Positions 33,946-43,342 are shown, numbered from the stretch's first letter. The stretch is 64,000 bases of DNA from Tubulanus polymorphus (GCF_964204645.1 NC_134030.1:13484447-13548446); one strand, 5' to 3'. Numbers and translations: made by a program. The notes: a model not told the origin generated them from the letters alone.

Positions 33946-35073
33946 ATGGGTGGTAAAAAAACTCCTAATACTAAAGAACAATATTTAAGAAATTTATATT
34001 ACAACCCTGAGAGTTCGGTTGCTTATTCTTCTACTAAAAATATATGGCGTAAAGTAAAACAAGATAAATTAGATAAGCTAATCCCACAAAATTTAGTTAA
34101 ATATAAAGATATAAATGAATTTATGTTAGAACAACCAACGTATACAACACATAAAAAAATTGTTAGAAAATATAAAACTCGTAAAACTATGGTAAGTTAT
34201 GTAGATCAACAGTGGCAAGGAGATTTAATTGATATGAAAAATCTTTAAAAAGATAATAATGATTATTGGTGGATATTGAATATAATTGATATTTTTAGTC
34301 GTTATGTATGGAGCTTCCCACTTTATAGAAAAGATGCTGCACAAACATCACATGTTTTAAGAAAATTTCTTTCAGGTGGTAAACTAAAACCAGAAAAAAT
34401 TCAATTTGATGATGGAAAAGAATTTGATAATTCATTAGTTCATGGACTTTTAGATTTTCATAATATTAAATATTTTTCGACAAAATCGGATAAAAAAGCA
34501 GCAGTTGTTGAACGATTTAATAGAACATTAAGAACAAGAATGTGGAAATATTTTACAGCAAATAATACTTTTAAATGGATTGATGTTTTACCAAAATTTA
34601 TAGAAGGATATAATAATTCTTATCATTCTTCTATTGGAATGAAACCTATTGATGCTAGAAAACCTGAAAATGCTGAAATTGTTTGGAATAATTTATATGG
34701 AGCATTTCTTGTTGATGATTTTGGTGAACCTAAATTTAAAGTTGGTCAAAATGTTAGAATTTCTAAGTATAAAAAGATATTTGATAAAGGATACGATCGA
34801 AATTTTACTAGAGAAATATATAAAATAAAAAAGGTAATAACAACTAAACCATATTTCTATAAATTAGAAGATTTAGATGGTGAAGAAGTTGATGGCTACT
34901 TTTACGAAGAAGAATTAAGTTTAACTACTGAAAATCTAGAACAAGAATATAAAATTGAAAAAGTATTAAAAACAAAAACTATTAAAAGAAAATAATATTC
35001 TTTAGTAAAATGGGTTGGATGGCCAGATAAATTTAATGAATGGATATTATCAAGTAAAATTAAAAATATATAA
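33946..35073 (+). pseudogene. rve-type integrase with chromodomain
   Basis: An N-terminal helical/zinc-like region precedes the catalytic D (QWQGDLIDMKN), the second D (IQFDDGKEFD) and, 35 residues on, E in AVVERFNRTLR: the D,D35E core of retroviral-type integrases. The C-terminal part has the SH3-like KVGQNVRISKYKKIFDKGYD, and beyond the second stop a chromodomain-like EYKIEKVLKTKT...LVKWVGW. Two in-frame stops (34246-34248 and 34993-34995) interrupt it. The P3 copy reads Lys at the first. It would insert the element and make the 6 bp duplication. The stop abuts the ATPase start at 35074. Confidence 0.92.
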
Positions 35074-35682
35074 ATGAATAAGGAATTATTTATATTTGAG
35101 CCTCATAATATGTTAATTTCTGGTGTAACAAATTGTGGAAAAACTTATTTTATATTAAATTTATTAGAAACTGTTTATGAAAACTAGTTTGATAATATAG
35201 TATTATTTTGTCCAACATATGAATTTAATCAAACTTATAATAGAAATATTACTAGAAATAATAAATTTATTATATTAGATCCTAAAACAGTAAAAGAAAA
35301 TTTAGATAATTGTATAAAAATAGCAATTGATATTTATAAAGGATCAAATACATTATTCATTATAGATGATTGTGCTAATCTACATGATTCAATAGTTAGA
35401 GAAAGTGAGTTATGTTATTTAGCTTTTTCTGGCAGACATTTTGGGATAACAACTTGGGTTTTAAATCAAAAATATAATTCAATTGTTAAAGACTTTAGAG
35501 AAAACATTAGATTTCTAGTTTTATTCTACAATAAAGATAGAAAATCGATGAAAAATGCACTTGAGGAAAATGATATTATTCCACATGATTTACATAATGA
35601 ATATATGGATAAGTTGAAAAATATTAAAAGATCAAAATTACTATTTAGATTACAACACCCATTTAAATATGAATTTATTTAA
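35074..35682 (+). pseudogene. FtsK/HerA-type genome-packaging ATPase
   Basis: Walker A-like ISGVTNCGKTYFIL is followed by LFCPTYEFNQTYNRN, Walker B TLFIIDDCANLHD, and the sensor-like SGRHFGITTWVLNQ. These fit the A32/FtsK-HerA packaging ATPases of Polintons and large DNA viruses, which pump DNA into capsids. One in-frame TAG (35185-35187) interrupts the N-terminal third; the P2 and P3 copies read through at this place. The gene is about 203 codons and starts in AAATATATAAATG directly after the integrase stop, suggesting linked expression. Confidence 0.88.
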
Positions 35683-35689
35683 ATTCAAT

Positions 35690-35952
35690 TAGTTTGTTAA
35701 TCTAGTTGAATTCTAGTTATTAGTAGTTGTAACAAAAATCAAATAGATTTAACAATATTTTAACTAGCTTGTTAATCTAGTTTAATTCTAATTACATTCT
35801 AGTTGAATTCTAGTTGTTAGAAGTTGAAACAAAAATCAACTAGAATGTAACTAGAAATAAACAAAAACAACAATATTTCAACTAGCTTGTTAATCTAGTT
35901 GAATTCTAGTTACATTCTAGTTAAATTCTAGTTGCAACATCACAACTAATTT
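35690..35952. repeat. Iteron-like array between ATPase and the 201-residue gene
   Basis: Three diverged units begin at about 35690, 35761 and 35880, each with TTGTTAATCTAGTT. Around them TTCTAGTTGAATTCTAGTT and the inverted AACTAGAATGTAACTAG recur, so both direct and inverted copies are present. P3 keeps the same array at 60315-60512 in the equivalent place. Conservation in a compact genome suggests a cis-acting site (replication, packaging or transcription boundary), but nothing in the sequence decides which. Confidence 0.75.
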
Positions 35953-35965
35953 TTTTGTTATATAA

Positions 35966-36571
35966 ATGGTAGGTGAAAAGAAAATAAAATCTAAAAATGG
36001 TGATGTTCCAATTGAAAAAACTTTAGATGATTTAGGAATAACAGAAACAAAATTAACTCCAGATGATGGTGCTTTAAATAATGTTACAACAAATAATAAT
36101 TATGAATATTATCTTTATTGTAAACATCAATTAGAAATATTAATAGCATCTGGAAAATGTAAAAATTTTGCCGGTAAAAATTTAACTTATAATGAATTAG
36201 ATACAGTGAAATCAGATGAAATTATTAGATTATTCAAGATTTATGAAGCCGCGAGAACAGCTAGAATTAATGACGCGATATCAGAAAATGTAGTAAAAGG
36301 TTATAGTAAATTATGTAATTATATACTACCAATTGAAAATGAAAATAGATTATATTCCGATTTAAAAAATGATTATTTAGTTATGACTGAATTAAATAAA
36401 TGGATTGGATATTTATCATTTCAATTAGGTGGATTTATGACATTATTATCAACTGGGGTTATAACATTTTCAAATATTGAAAGTAAAAATATTTCTATAA
36501 TAAATGAGCGAGGTGAAAGAAGTGAAGGAATTAACTGTGAAGAAAAAACCGAGAACTCAGAAACAAATTGA
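35966..36571 (+). CDS. Conserved 201-residue Polinton protein, function unknown
   Basis: Starts MVGEKKIKSKNGDVPIEK after TTTTTTTGTTATATAAATG. The conserved centre is NNYEYYLYCKHQLEILIASG, then RTARINDAI, NDYLVMTELNKWIGYLSF and a hydrophobic FMTLLSTGVITFSN near the C-terminus, a likely single membrane segment. P2 (55402-55985) and P3 (about 59700-60304) carry homologues, so it is a genuine family. It overlaps the next gene's start at 36504 by 68 bp in another frame. I do not recognise a characterised domain. Confidence 0.65.
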   Translation: MVGEKKIKSKNGDVPIEKTLDDLGITETKLTPDDGALNNVTTNNNYEYYLYCKHQLEILIASGKCKNFAGKNLTYNELDTVKSDEIIRLFKIYEAARTARINDAISENVVKGYSKLCNYILPIENENRLYSDLKNDYLVMTELNKWIGYLSFQLGGFMTLLSTGVITFSNIESKNISIINERGERSEGINCEEKTENSETN

Positions 36572-36872
36572 ATGGTCTCGACAATTAGGAATTAAATCAC
36601 AAGAATATAAAAAAGCTGTAAAAGAAAAAATAAGTAATAAAAATGTTAATAAAAATGGTGAAAATATTGTTATTTCTACTCCTTCTGATAGTAGAATATT
36701 TGATAAATATTTATATTTTACAGTTGGATTTGTAATTGTATTCATTTTGATTGGGTGTAATTGGTATAAGAAATCAAATAAAATTCATGATATTAGTAAT
36801 TCTGAACCAACTGCTATCAAAAATGAAAATACTTCTGAAATTCCAAAATTAATAATAAAAAAAATGGATTAA
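36504..36872 (+). CDS. Basic single-TM protein, 122 residues
   Basis: A lysine/arginine-rich N-terminus with KKPRTQKQIEWSRQLGIKSQ is followed by one strong membrane helix (YLYFTVGFVIVFILIG) and a polar tail. The start is in AATAAATGAG inside the end of the preceding gene, an arrangement kept in P2 and P3. 'QIxWxRxLG' is constant in all three copies. It is probably a membrane-anchored nucleic-acid-binding or virion protein; this is inferred from charge and topology only. Confidence 0.6.
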   Translation: MSEVKEVKELTVKKKPRTQKQIEWSRQLGIKSQEYKKAVKEKISNKNVNKNGENIVISTPSDSRIFDKYLYFTVGFVIVFILIGCNWYKKSNKIHDISNSEPTAIKNENTSEIPKLIIKKMD

Positions 36873-36894
36873 TATTTTAGAAAAAAAGCAAAAA

Positions 36895-36992
36895 AAATAA
36901 TTGAATATCTCACTACTTTTGTCTATCACTGTGTGGGTGCTGTTTATGGCACCATCTATGTGGAGCAATTAAATTGTCCAGATAAGTCATTT
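36895..36992. promoter_or_regulatory. Conserved non-coding block near the right terminus
   Basis: GATATTTAATT / ACTACTTTTGTCTATC / ATTAAATTGTCCAGATAAG / TCATTTCGGATTC is conserved, with small indels, at 59285-59360 in P3 (inverted) and at 56225-56312 in P2. It lies between the TM-protein gene and the 108-residue gene in P1 and P3, and beside the HNH gene in P2. It has no frame. A shared cis element is likely, of unknown role. Confidence 0.6.
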
Positions 36993-37962
36993 CGGATTCT
37001 AGATATTCATTATTTTTATTAATTTATTTTGTTTTTATTTGAATATTGTATTACAGTCGTTTCTTATTATTAGTTTTTTCTTAAATTGAAAGATGGCAGT
37101 ACTGGGTGTGATGCTAAAATGAATATTTGAATTTGAATTTGAATTTGTTAATCAATTAACATAGTAATTGATTACTAATTTGATTAAAAATTATATCATA
37201 ATTAAGTTAAAAATCCATAATTCATTTATCAGTTTTCATTCTTATATTTTTTTCATTCGGAATAATTTATAATTTCAAATTTCACATATTTTTTTAGCAC
37301 CAGCAACATTTACTTAGGTGTTTTAGCTAAGTATATAAGGCAATTCATTCAACCACTGGAGTAGCTCTGGCCAGCAGAGGCATTTTGAAAATGCACCTTC
37401 GTCCACTCTCCGGGTTTCTCCTTCGGTTTCGAATTTCGAGGTTGGTAGAAATTACATTAGGCGCCTTTAATATAATGTGATTTCTACCAATCATTGAAGG
37501 AGATCCCGGTTGACGTGGGTCGCCGGGGGTGTAAGTAGAAATGACGGGGGATAAGCGTCCCGTGGCGCCTTTCAATAATGGGATGCTTATCCCCTGAAAA
37601 CTCTGTAGGTCGAGGATAGGGCAATTTTGCTAAAACTTACCGTAAAAACATTGAAATATTCCTTTTAATCACGAGAGAATGATGACTATCCTTCTGTCGT
37701 CACGGCCGAGCTAATTTAAATAAACCTCGCTTTCAGCAACTAATGAAAACGCGGTAGTTCAATACCAGCTAACTGGCTTGTGTGTGTTGTATGTACTGCG
37801 TGCTTATTATATAACAACAACGTTGTGCAACACCTGTTTGATTGATCAATATTCAAATGAAGCACTCTCTTATAATAACATGTAACAGATGTACTGTATG
37901 ATTGTAGTTGTTTATAAAACGACTAAGGTCATTTTGGATTCTAGATATTCATTATTTTTATT
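36984..37962. mobile_element. ~0.9 kb insertion with a hairpin cluster, 37 bp flanking repeats
   Basis: AAGTCATTTCGGATTCTAG..TTTTTATT occurs at 36984-37020 and again, with few mismatches, at 37926-37962. P3 lacks the DNA between. The insert is more GC-rich in its centre and holds two long hairpins whose loops both contain GGCGCCTTT: arms 37440-37459 with 37473-37492, and arms 37547-37561 with 37580-37594. A smaller CCCGG/CCGGG hairpin lies between them. No protein is encoded. The class is unknown; the long flanking repeat could be a retroelement-type target duplication. Confidence 0.6.
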
Positions 37963-37968
37963 TTTTAT

Positions 37969-38295
37969 TCAATCAACAATTTCTAAATCATGATGACCGT
38001 CTTCATTTTTCCCATGATATATTATTTTAAATCCTACTAAATCTTTCAATTCCTCCATACTCAATGAAACCCATTTATCGGGTAAAAACACTTTAAATTC
38101 TCGCGATGTACTAACATTACAGTAGCTTAAATTAGCTGATACTTTCTCTCCATATTTAGTTTCTATCTTTTCTAATTTCAATATTTTATGTTCAATTTCT
38201 TTTGTAACATCAACTAACTTTTTTATTTCAAATTGTTTTTTTGCTGGTTTTATTCTGTTATTTATTGTTGCTAAGAATGCTTTTCTATCTCCCAT
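37969..38295 (-). CDS. Conserved terminal 108-residue protein, function unknown
   Basis: Intact. Its ATG lies inside the right terminal repeat (CCCTTATAAATGGG) and it reads inward. Features are a basic N-terminus (MGDRKAFLATINNRIKPAKK), a coiled helix, then ETKYGEKVSANLSY, VFLPDKWVSLSMEELKDL and GFKIIYHGKNEDGHHD. Homologues are at 58920-59246 (P3) and 43426-43699 (P2), always next to a terminus. The strand-rich C-terminal half repeatedly preserved as LPD-x-W...L..EEL may be a small nucleic-acid-binding fold. This is not established. Confidence 0.7.
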   Translation of the reverse strand: MGDRKAFLATINNRIKPAKKQFEIKKLVDVTKEIEHKILKLEKIETKYGEKVSANLSYCNVSTSREFKVFLPDKWVSLSMEELKDLVGFKIIYHGKNEDGHHDLEIVD

Positions 38296-38382
38296 TTATA
38301 AGGGAAAAAAATTTCTTGTGGTGACGAGTGGGGTGTCTCGCCCTCTCGCCCTCTGATCTGAAAGCCTACTTTTCTAATTACT
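38291..38382. repeat. P1 right terminal inverted repeat with promoter
   Basis: Exact reverse complement of 21147-21238. CATGGT follows at 38383-38388. It contains the start signal and ATG of the 108-residue gene on the minus strand. Confidence 0.95.
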
Positions 38383-39994
38383 CATGGTCACGTGCGCGAC
38401 GACGCGGAGCTGTATGTTGTGTGTGGGGCGGCGATCTGCGTGGTTTCTGAAATACATTGTCTTGGGTATTTCTGGGCGGTTTTCCACTATTGTTCACAGC
38501 CGGATCCCTGGTTATAGGCGATGGAGAACGCGATCTATTATCAACATGGTTTGGGGTAGATTTATCTTGCATGTGTAGCTCAGTGTGGTGCTCGTCTCGT
38601 TTTGGTGATGACGAATTACCTGATACCGGATCTGTGAACGATATGTTGTCGCCGGTTTGCGACAGCGTAATCATTTTGCAACTTTCATCGATAAATCGCT
38701 GAGTATTTAGAGTCTCTATTCGCTCATTCAGTTCGCGAACGGATTTGTAGGTCCGGGATTCACGTCGATCTATAATCTTTTGTGCCTTTTTTGTCCTGTC
38801 CATGAGAGCTTCAATGTTGTCACACGGCACGGTCAACATATCTACTCTTTGCAGGGTCTCGTCCATTTTTGATTTTAGGGAGTTGACATCTGATATTTTG
38901 GCACACTCGTTGACTTTCTGGTCAAGTCTCACTAATGTGGCCTGAATGTCTCCAAACAGTTTGACAATGTCCGTAACATCCATCATATTACCCGTTATGT
39001 TTGGATCGGTCTCAGCGCCGACCGATATTAGTTCTACGCTGGGTGAGGGACAGGTGGCTTGGCACACGGGCTCTGCCGAGCGTGTTTCGCATTGAGGTAG
39101 ACTATCTCCTATAGTATCTGTTTGTGATCCTGTAGACTCCGAAACGGGTATTGACGATTTTGGAACACAAGGCGGACATATGTATAGTTCTTTGGTTGAG
39201 GAAGTGGCCTTGGCACGCTCCTTTTCGCCTAGGCCACAGCAATTGAAATGCGTCCAGCTACTACACAATGAACATCCGATCATCTCCTGTGTGTCGGGAG
39301 AATAACACATCGTACATGAAGATTTTCTCTTGGGTGATAGAAGCAATTCTTTGCAACGTTTGTGTACACTGTCAACGACTCGCGGGAAGTATTCCGCCAC
39401 CCATAACAGGTATGAGCTCCCCTGTACGTGGATCTTTGGCGATTTTTTCTGGGAGCCTTTGTATAACGTGATGTGTACCGAGCCGATCTGGTCACCTTTC
39501 GGGTCAATATACGGTGTGGCGAAATGTAGTCCGTGGTTACCACGATCGGTTGGGTTACCGTGTGAAGCTCTCAGCGTTTCTAAGAAAGCTTGTACTTTGA
39601 GTTTATCTAGTATTATGACGACTGACTGAAACTGTTCATTGATTTGAATATTGTCTATTTCATTCTGATTTGTAACCGGGTTGCATTTAGTTGCGTTGCG
39701 TCTGTTGAGTGAGGTAGAGGGTTTCGAACCCTGAGTCAGTAGGTGGTCACGCAAACTCGTATACGCCGCGTTCAATTGTTGAAATTCTTCGGTCGCATTC
39801 GAATTAGAGTTCTTATCTGGGTGGAATTCCTTTGCCAATTGTATATATTTGATTCGCAGATCTTCAATCGATGGAATAATATCTAGTTGCATCGTTTTTG
39901 ATAGGTTTTCTAGATCGATTTCACGACTTACATTTTCCATGGAGGGCGCCATCTTGGATTTTACATGTCGTATCTTTTTATTTATGCATTTCAC
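38383..39994 (-). pseudogene. LINE ORF1, N-part: J domain, PHD finger, coiled coil
   Basis: The N-terminus (about residues 40-85) is a DnaJ domain: DLRIKYIQLAKEFHPDKNSN with the HPD motif, then EFQQLNAAYTSLRDHL. After a strand-rich segment (HVQGSSYLLWVAEYF) comes a PHD/zinc finger (CTMCYSPDTQEMIGCSLCSS, WTHFNCC, CPPC), then a coiled coil (NSLKSKMDETLQRVDML) and a low-complexity basic linker. The frame runs into P1 at RARDHE. On the other side it would continue into the SGNH domain at 21146. PHD-type fingers and esterases are known in CR1-like ORF1 proteins; a J domain at the N-terminus is unusual. J domains recruit Hsp70. Confidence 0.85.
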
Positions 39995-40050
39995 TTTTAT
40001 CGATAATTAGTAAAACTTTTGAAAATGAAATTATGCGCGGCTCATTAAGT
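38383..40050 (-). mobile_element. CR1/L2-like LINE, 5' portion
   Basis: This is the upstream half of the LINE cut by P1. ORF1 starts at 39994, and a short leader is assumed, so the true 5' end was not located between 39995 and 40376. Base composition (about 45% GC in the coding part) differs sharply from P1. Confidence 0.8.
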
Positions 40051-40376
40051 GTCAGCCTAATAAATCCCAATTGACCTTTCAAATTCAAATTCAAGCAATT
40101 TTTCCTCCCTCCCTGAAATAATTCCTTTCTCAACATGTTCCTCAAGCAACATTTCCTCAAAGAAACCTGTAGAATGTCTAACATTTTCTCGACATGCCCT
40201 CTATTCTTGGATCCTTACTATGCCTTACAATAAATATTGTTTAGAAATATTTTCACCCTGTACTGAGAGTGGCAAGTTTGCAGGACTCTGTATAGGGATA
40301 CAAATGGCTCAGTGAAATTCGTGTCAAATTGGGTCAAACACCCCACACAACACTGCAGTAACAGACAACACAGTTT
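40051..40376. other. Short unclassified segment
   Basis: Lies between the LINE 5' region and another LINE 3' end. It may include the LINE 5' UTR. Nothing else was recognised. Confidence 0.4.
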
Positions 40377-40612
40377 ACGATTACGATTACGATTACGATT
40401 TTATTTACACTCCAACCATTTCCATGGTATATCGAGGAAAACTATTACACATGTATACATGTATACAAATATTTACAAAACAACACTGAAGTGATTAAAA
40501 TTTAGAGAACGTAACAAAATATATATACATCAACTATTTACAATACTATATATACTATTGGAGGGATCTATATACATCTAAGCCGGTCTTAATGAATTTA
40601 GCTAATTTGACC
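40377..40612 (-). mobile_element. Second LINE, 3' end fragment with (TCGTAA)n tail
   Basis: On the minus strand the fragment begins with a reading KNPTVKLAKFIKTGLDVYRS then a stop, like the end of a LINE ORF2 ('LAKF'). A UTR follows, ending in GTAAATAAAATCGTAATCG with four TCGTAA units. A hexanucleotide 3' tail and 5' truncation are typical of CR1/L2-type insertions. It abuts a family A fragment. Confidence 0.65.
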
Positions 40613-41065
40613 GTTGGGTTTTTGGTTTACCTTTGTCAGCGATATGAAGTTGGCATTGAGCCAATTCATGTAAAATCGCGGTACGTTTTTTTATGTGAGC
40701 ATTTGTTTCATTGGTTCTCGGCTTAAACGACGTATAATCGATGCGATTGAAGACATGACGAACCTCTGTGGATGACATGGTCAACATTGTTAAAATTCTA
40801 CGAAAAACAGTTTTTGGCGGGAAAATTCTTAGCTCTCGCGTATAAAATTGCATTGTTCTCGATGGGGGGGGGGGCGTTGTCTCTACGAGCGAATGTGATT
40901 GGCTGTTTTTGGGATATACGGGGAATTCCGGCGCTACTTAAATAATTATGGGAAAGCCATAGAATGGCGAACGTTTCATTGGACTAGGTGCCGTAAACGT
41001 GCGAATTTCAAACGCTCATTGCTGGTGAGAATGTAATTATTATCCGCCATAGGTATTGTTTCATT
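40613..41065 (+). repeat. Family A repeat, 5' third
   Basis: Matches 1531-1965 and 4386-4800 (GGTTTACCTTTGTCAGCG to CTCATTGCTGGTGAGAATG) and then stops matching. Confidence 0.75.
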
Positions 41066-41600
41066 TTAAAGGCCGAGGAGTATGGATGCTAGTTAACCGG
41101 GTGGCAAACACTTGAGATCGGCCGTCCCACTTTTACAGTATCTTGTTCATAATGTCTAGAGTGAGCGAGGTTGGCTCACAACAGAAAAGCAGGTCACACA
41201 CAGTTAAATTTGACAAATTCATAAAAGTTTTCATATCGAGTTCTAAACAAATTTTAAATAATCTAGTCATAGTGGGAATGAAAATCTGATGCTAGCGATC
41301 TTTTTTTGTAGAGATAGGGCCAAGATTAAAGATTTTAGAGACATTTCAAATTTTTTGAAAATCATTAATTTTTATCCGATTTCGATGAAATTTGGACACA
41401 ACATTGATGGTAGATAGCTAAACAAGTGTACGAAATTTCAGACTGATCCATTGACCATAGAAAAAGTTTTGATGTTGCCAAATGTTGGTACTATGAATGA
41501 GGCACGCTATGTTTTGTTTATGTATACTGATGACTATAGGTATCAAATTACTGTTAATGTGCTCTATGAGCTACACTAATTCACTGGATAACTCCTCCCT
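41066..41600. other. Unclassified intergenic DNA
   Basis: No gene, repeat boundary or RNA was recognised. Confidence 0.4.
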
Positions 41601-41860
41601 ACTTTTAAACATAAAATAAGAATTTAACGCATATCAATATAAATATTCACTGTTTTAAATATGAATTATTTCATTCGTTAATTACTCGTTACTTTTTATA
41701 TTGAAAATAAGAATTTAACGCATATAAATATAAATATTCAATGATTTAAATATGAATTATTTCAATCACACTTTACTAACACTTTTTATGTTTAAAAATC
41801 TAACTCATACAAATATAAATATTGAAATATGTTTAAAATATATCTATATATCTATTCTAT
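41601..41860 (+). repeat. AT-rich tandem repeat (family C), ~95 bp units
   Basis: Units starting near 41608, 41706 and 41793 share 'aa.aatttaacgcatataaatataaatatt' and 'tgaattatttcaatcacac'. The third unit and what follows recur at 58170-58300, next to a Polinton-type terminus in both places. Confidence 0.65.
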
Positions 41861-42040
41861 AAGAGCTCGTACTCTCGTACTCTGATCTGAAACCCCACTT
41901 TTCTAATTACTTATATATGTTATTCATACATATTTTATTCATGTATATGAATATTTTAAGAGTAATAGGGATAATGGGCTTTCATATCAAAGGTTGAAAT
42001 GGCTAGTGAGTAAAAAATAAATTCAGGTGAAATTAGACCC
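41861..42040. repeat. Two isolated Polinton-type termini
   Basis: 41861-41911 ends CTGATCTGAAACCCCACTTT then TCTAATTACT, the orientation of a right end. 41961 starts AGTAATAGGGATAATGGGCT, the orientation of a left end and closely like 58364-58440. The AATATTTTAAG flank before 41961 is also shared with 58353-58363. They show that more Polinton ends than elements are present. 41961 could be the left end of P2. Confidence 0.6.
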
Positions 42041-42560
42041 TGGGTCCAAATAAAAGATTGTTATCTTACCTTTAAAAAACATTCCTCTGCACATGCCACG
42101 TTTCATGGCCGAACTTAACGAATAGATTTCACGCAAACTGGTAACGAAAAACGACAGTTCCCCGGGTCCTGTTTGAAGTACGAAACGACGAAAAATGGAA
42201 CGAAATTACGAAAAAAATGAAACGAAATGCAGAACGAAATTACAAAATGACAATTTTTCTACAACTAACGTGATGTACTACTTATGTGTAAGTCGTATTT
42301 TTACGAGTTATTAATAAGGCATGGTTTTATACGAATTCCGCAAATAACCCGTGAAAATACGATATATACGACCCTCAGATTCCAGCATGGTTCATCATGT
42401 TCCCGATCGTAGCCTGAGCTTGCAGTGCAGATCCTATATTGCTGATATCTACCCTCAATCTATCAATTAAAGCTGCCACATGCACTACGTAGACAACGTC
42501 ACAAGTAAGTTACATTTTAACTGTCTAAACACTTACAAAGACCATATCCCAAAATTTTTA
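42041..42560. other. Unclassified DNA
   Basis: Includes an A-rich stretch with repeated 'aacgaaat' and 'gaaacgaaa' motifs (42180-42250). No coding content was recognised. Confidence 0.4.
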
Positions 42561-43310
42561 GGCCAGCCGTAGGCTGAGCCTATTACTATACAAATGGAGC
42601 GAAATTAAATAACATGGTTTCCAGAGCTAAGGCTCTTTGACTGTGCAACTGAGCATATATTCATACTGTTATTCATTAAAGCATTATCCATTCTCCAACC
42701 ACAATGAAGCTGAACTTTGAAAAAGGGCCTTGTTGAAATTTTATATGAGCGTCTTCAAAAAAATCTGAACGCCAAAATATCTGTTTTAAAAAGCCAAACA
42801 GAAAGCAAAGACTCCTCTGTGATTGGCTTAGCCGCAGAGATCAGCAGGTGTTCACGTGTGAACCCGCGGTATAGTCTACCGTTTTACTTCCAGGTTTTAT
42901 TCTAAGATCTAAAATCGTATTTTAAGATCGATTTCTGCGAAATCTTTAGTTGATTTGATTTTTGGAGGAATATTTTTATTTGCACTACAGAAAATATTGT
43001 CATTTATGCAAAGTCTGGGAATTAGCTTTTTCTCAAATCGGATGGATGACCTTGATATGCTTATTAGCCATGTGCTCAAACTACGAATTCAATCAAATTT
43101 TATTCTGCAAAAAATATCAAATCCAATTCAATTTTACTTTATTGCGCATATTAAACATAAATCATTCAATTTTGTTTCATCGAGCAAATTTCAGAAAAAT
43201 CAATTCTATTCCGCATTCAAATCGATAAGACCAAGGGAAAGATTAATCTGTGGTATTTGTTCCTGCCAGCTCCAGTCGCTGTTTGTGCTACTTATGAAAA
43301 CACGTGTGTG

Positions 43311-43342
<32 letters not shown>

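Larger units (their letters stand above)
21147..38382 (+). mobile_element. Polinton/Maverick P1, complete 17.2 kb copy
   Basis: It has perfect 92 bp terminal inverted repeats beginning AGTAATTAG, and a CATGGT duplication at 21141-21146 and 38383-38388. The 6 bp target duplication and the AG...CT ends are Polinton hallmarks. Contents include polB, rve integrase, packaging ATPase, and double and single jelly-roll capsid proteins, in a compact AT-rich (~25% GC) block inside a more GC-rich LINE. Several genes carry one or two breaks. No adenain-like protease was recognised. Confidence 0.95.
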
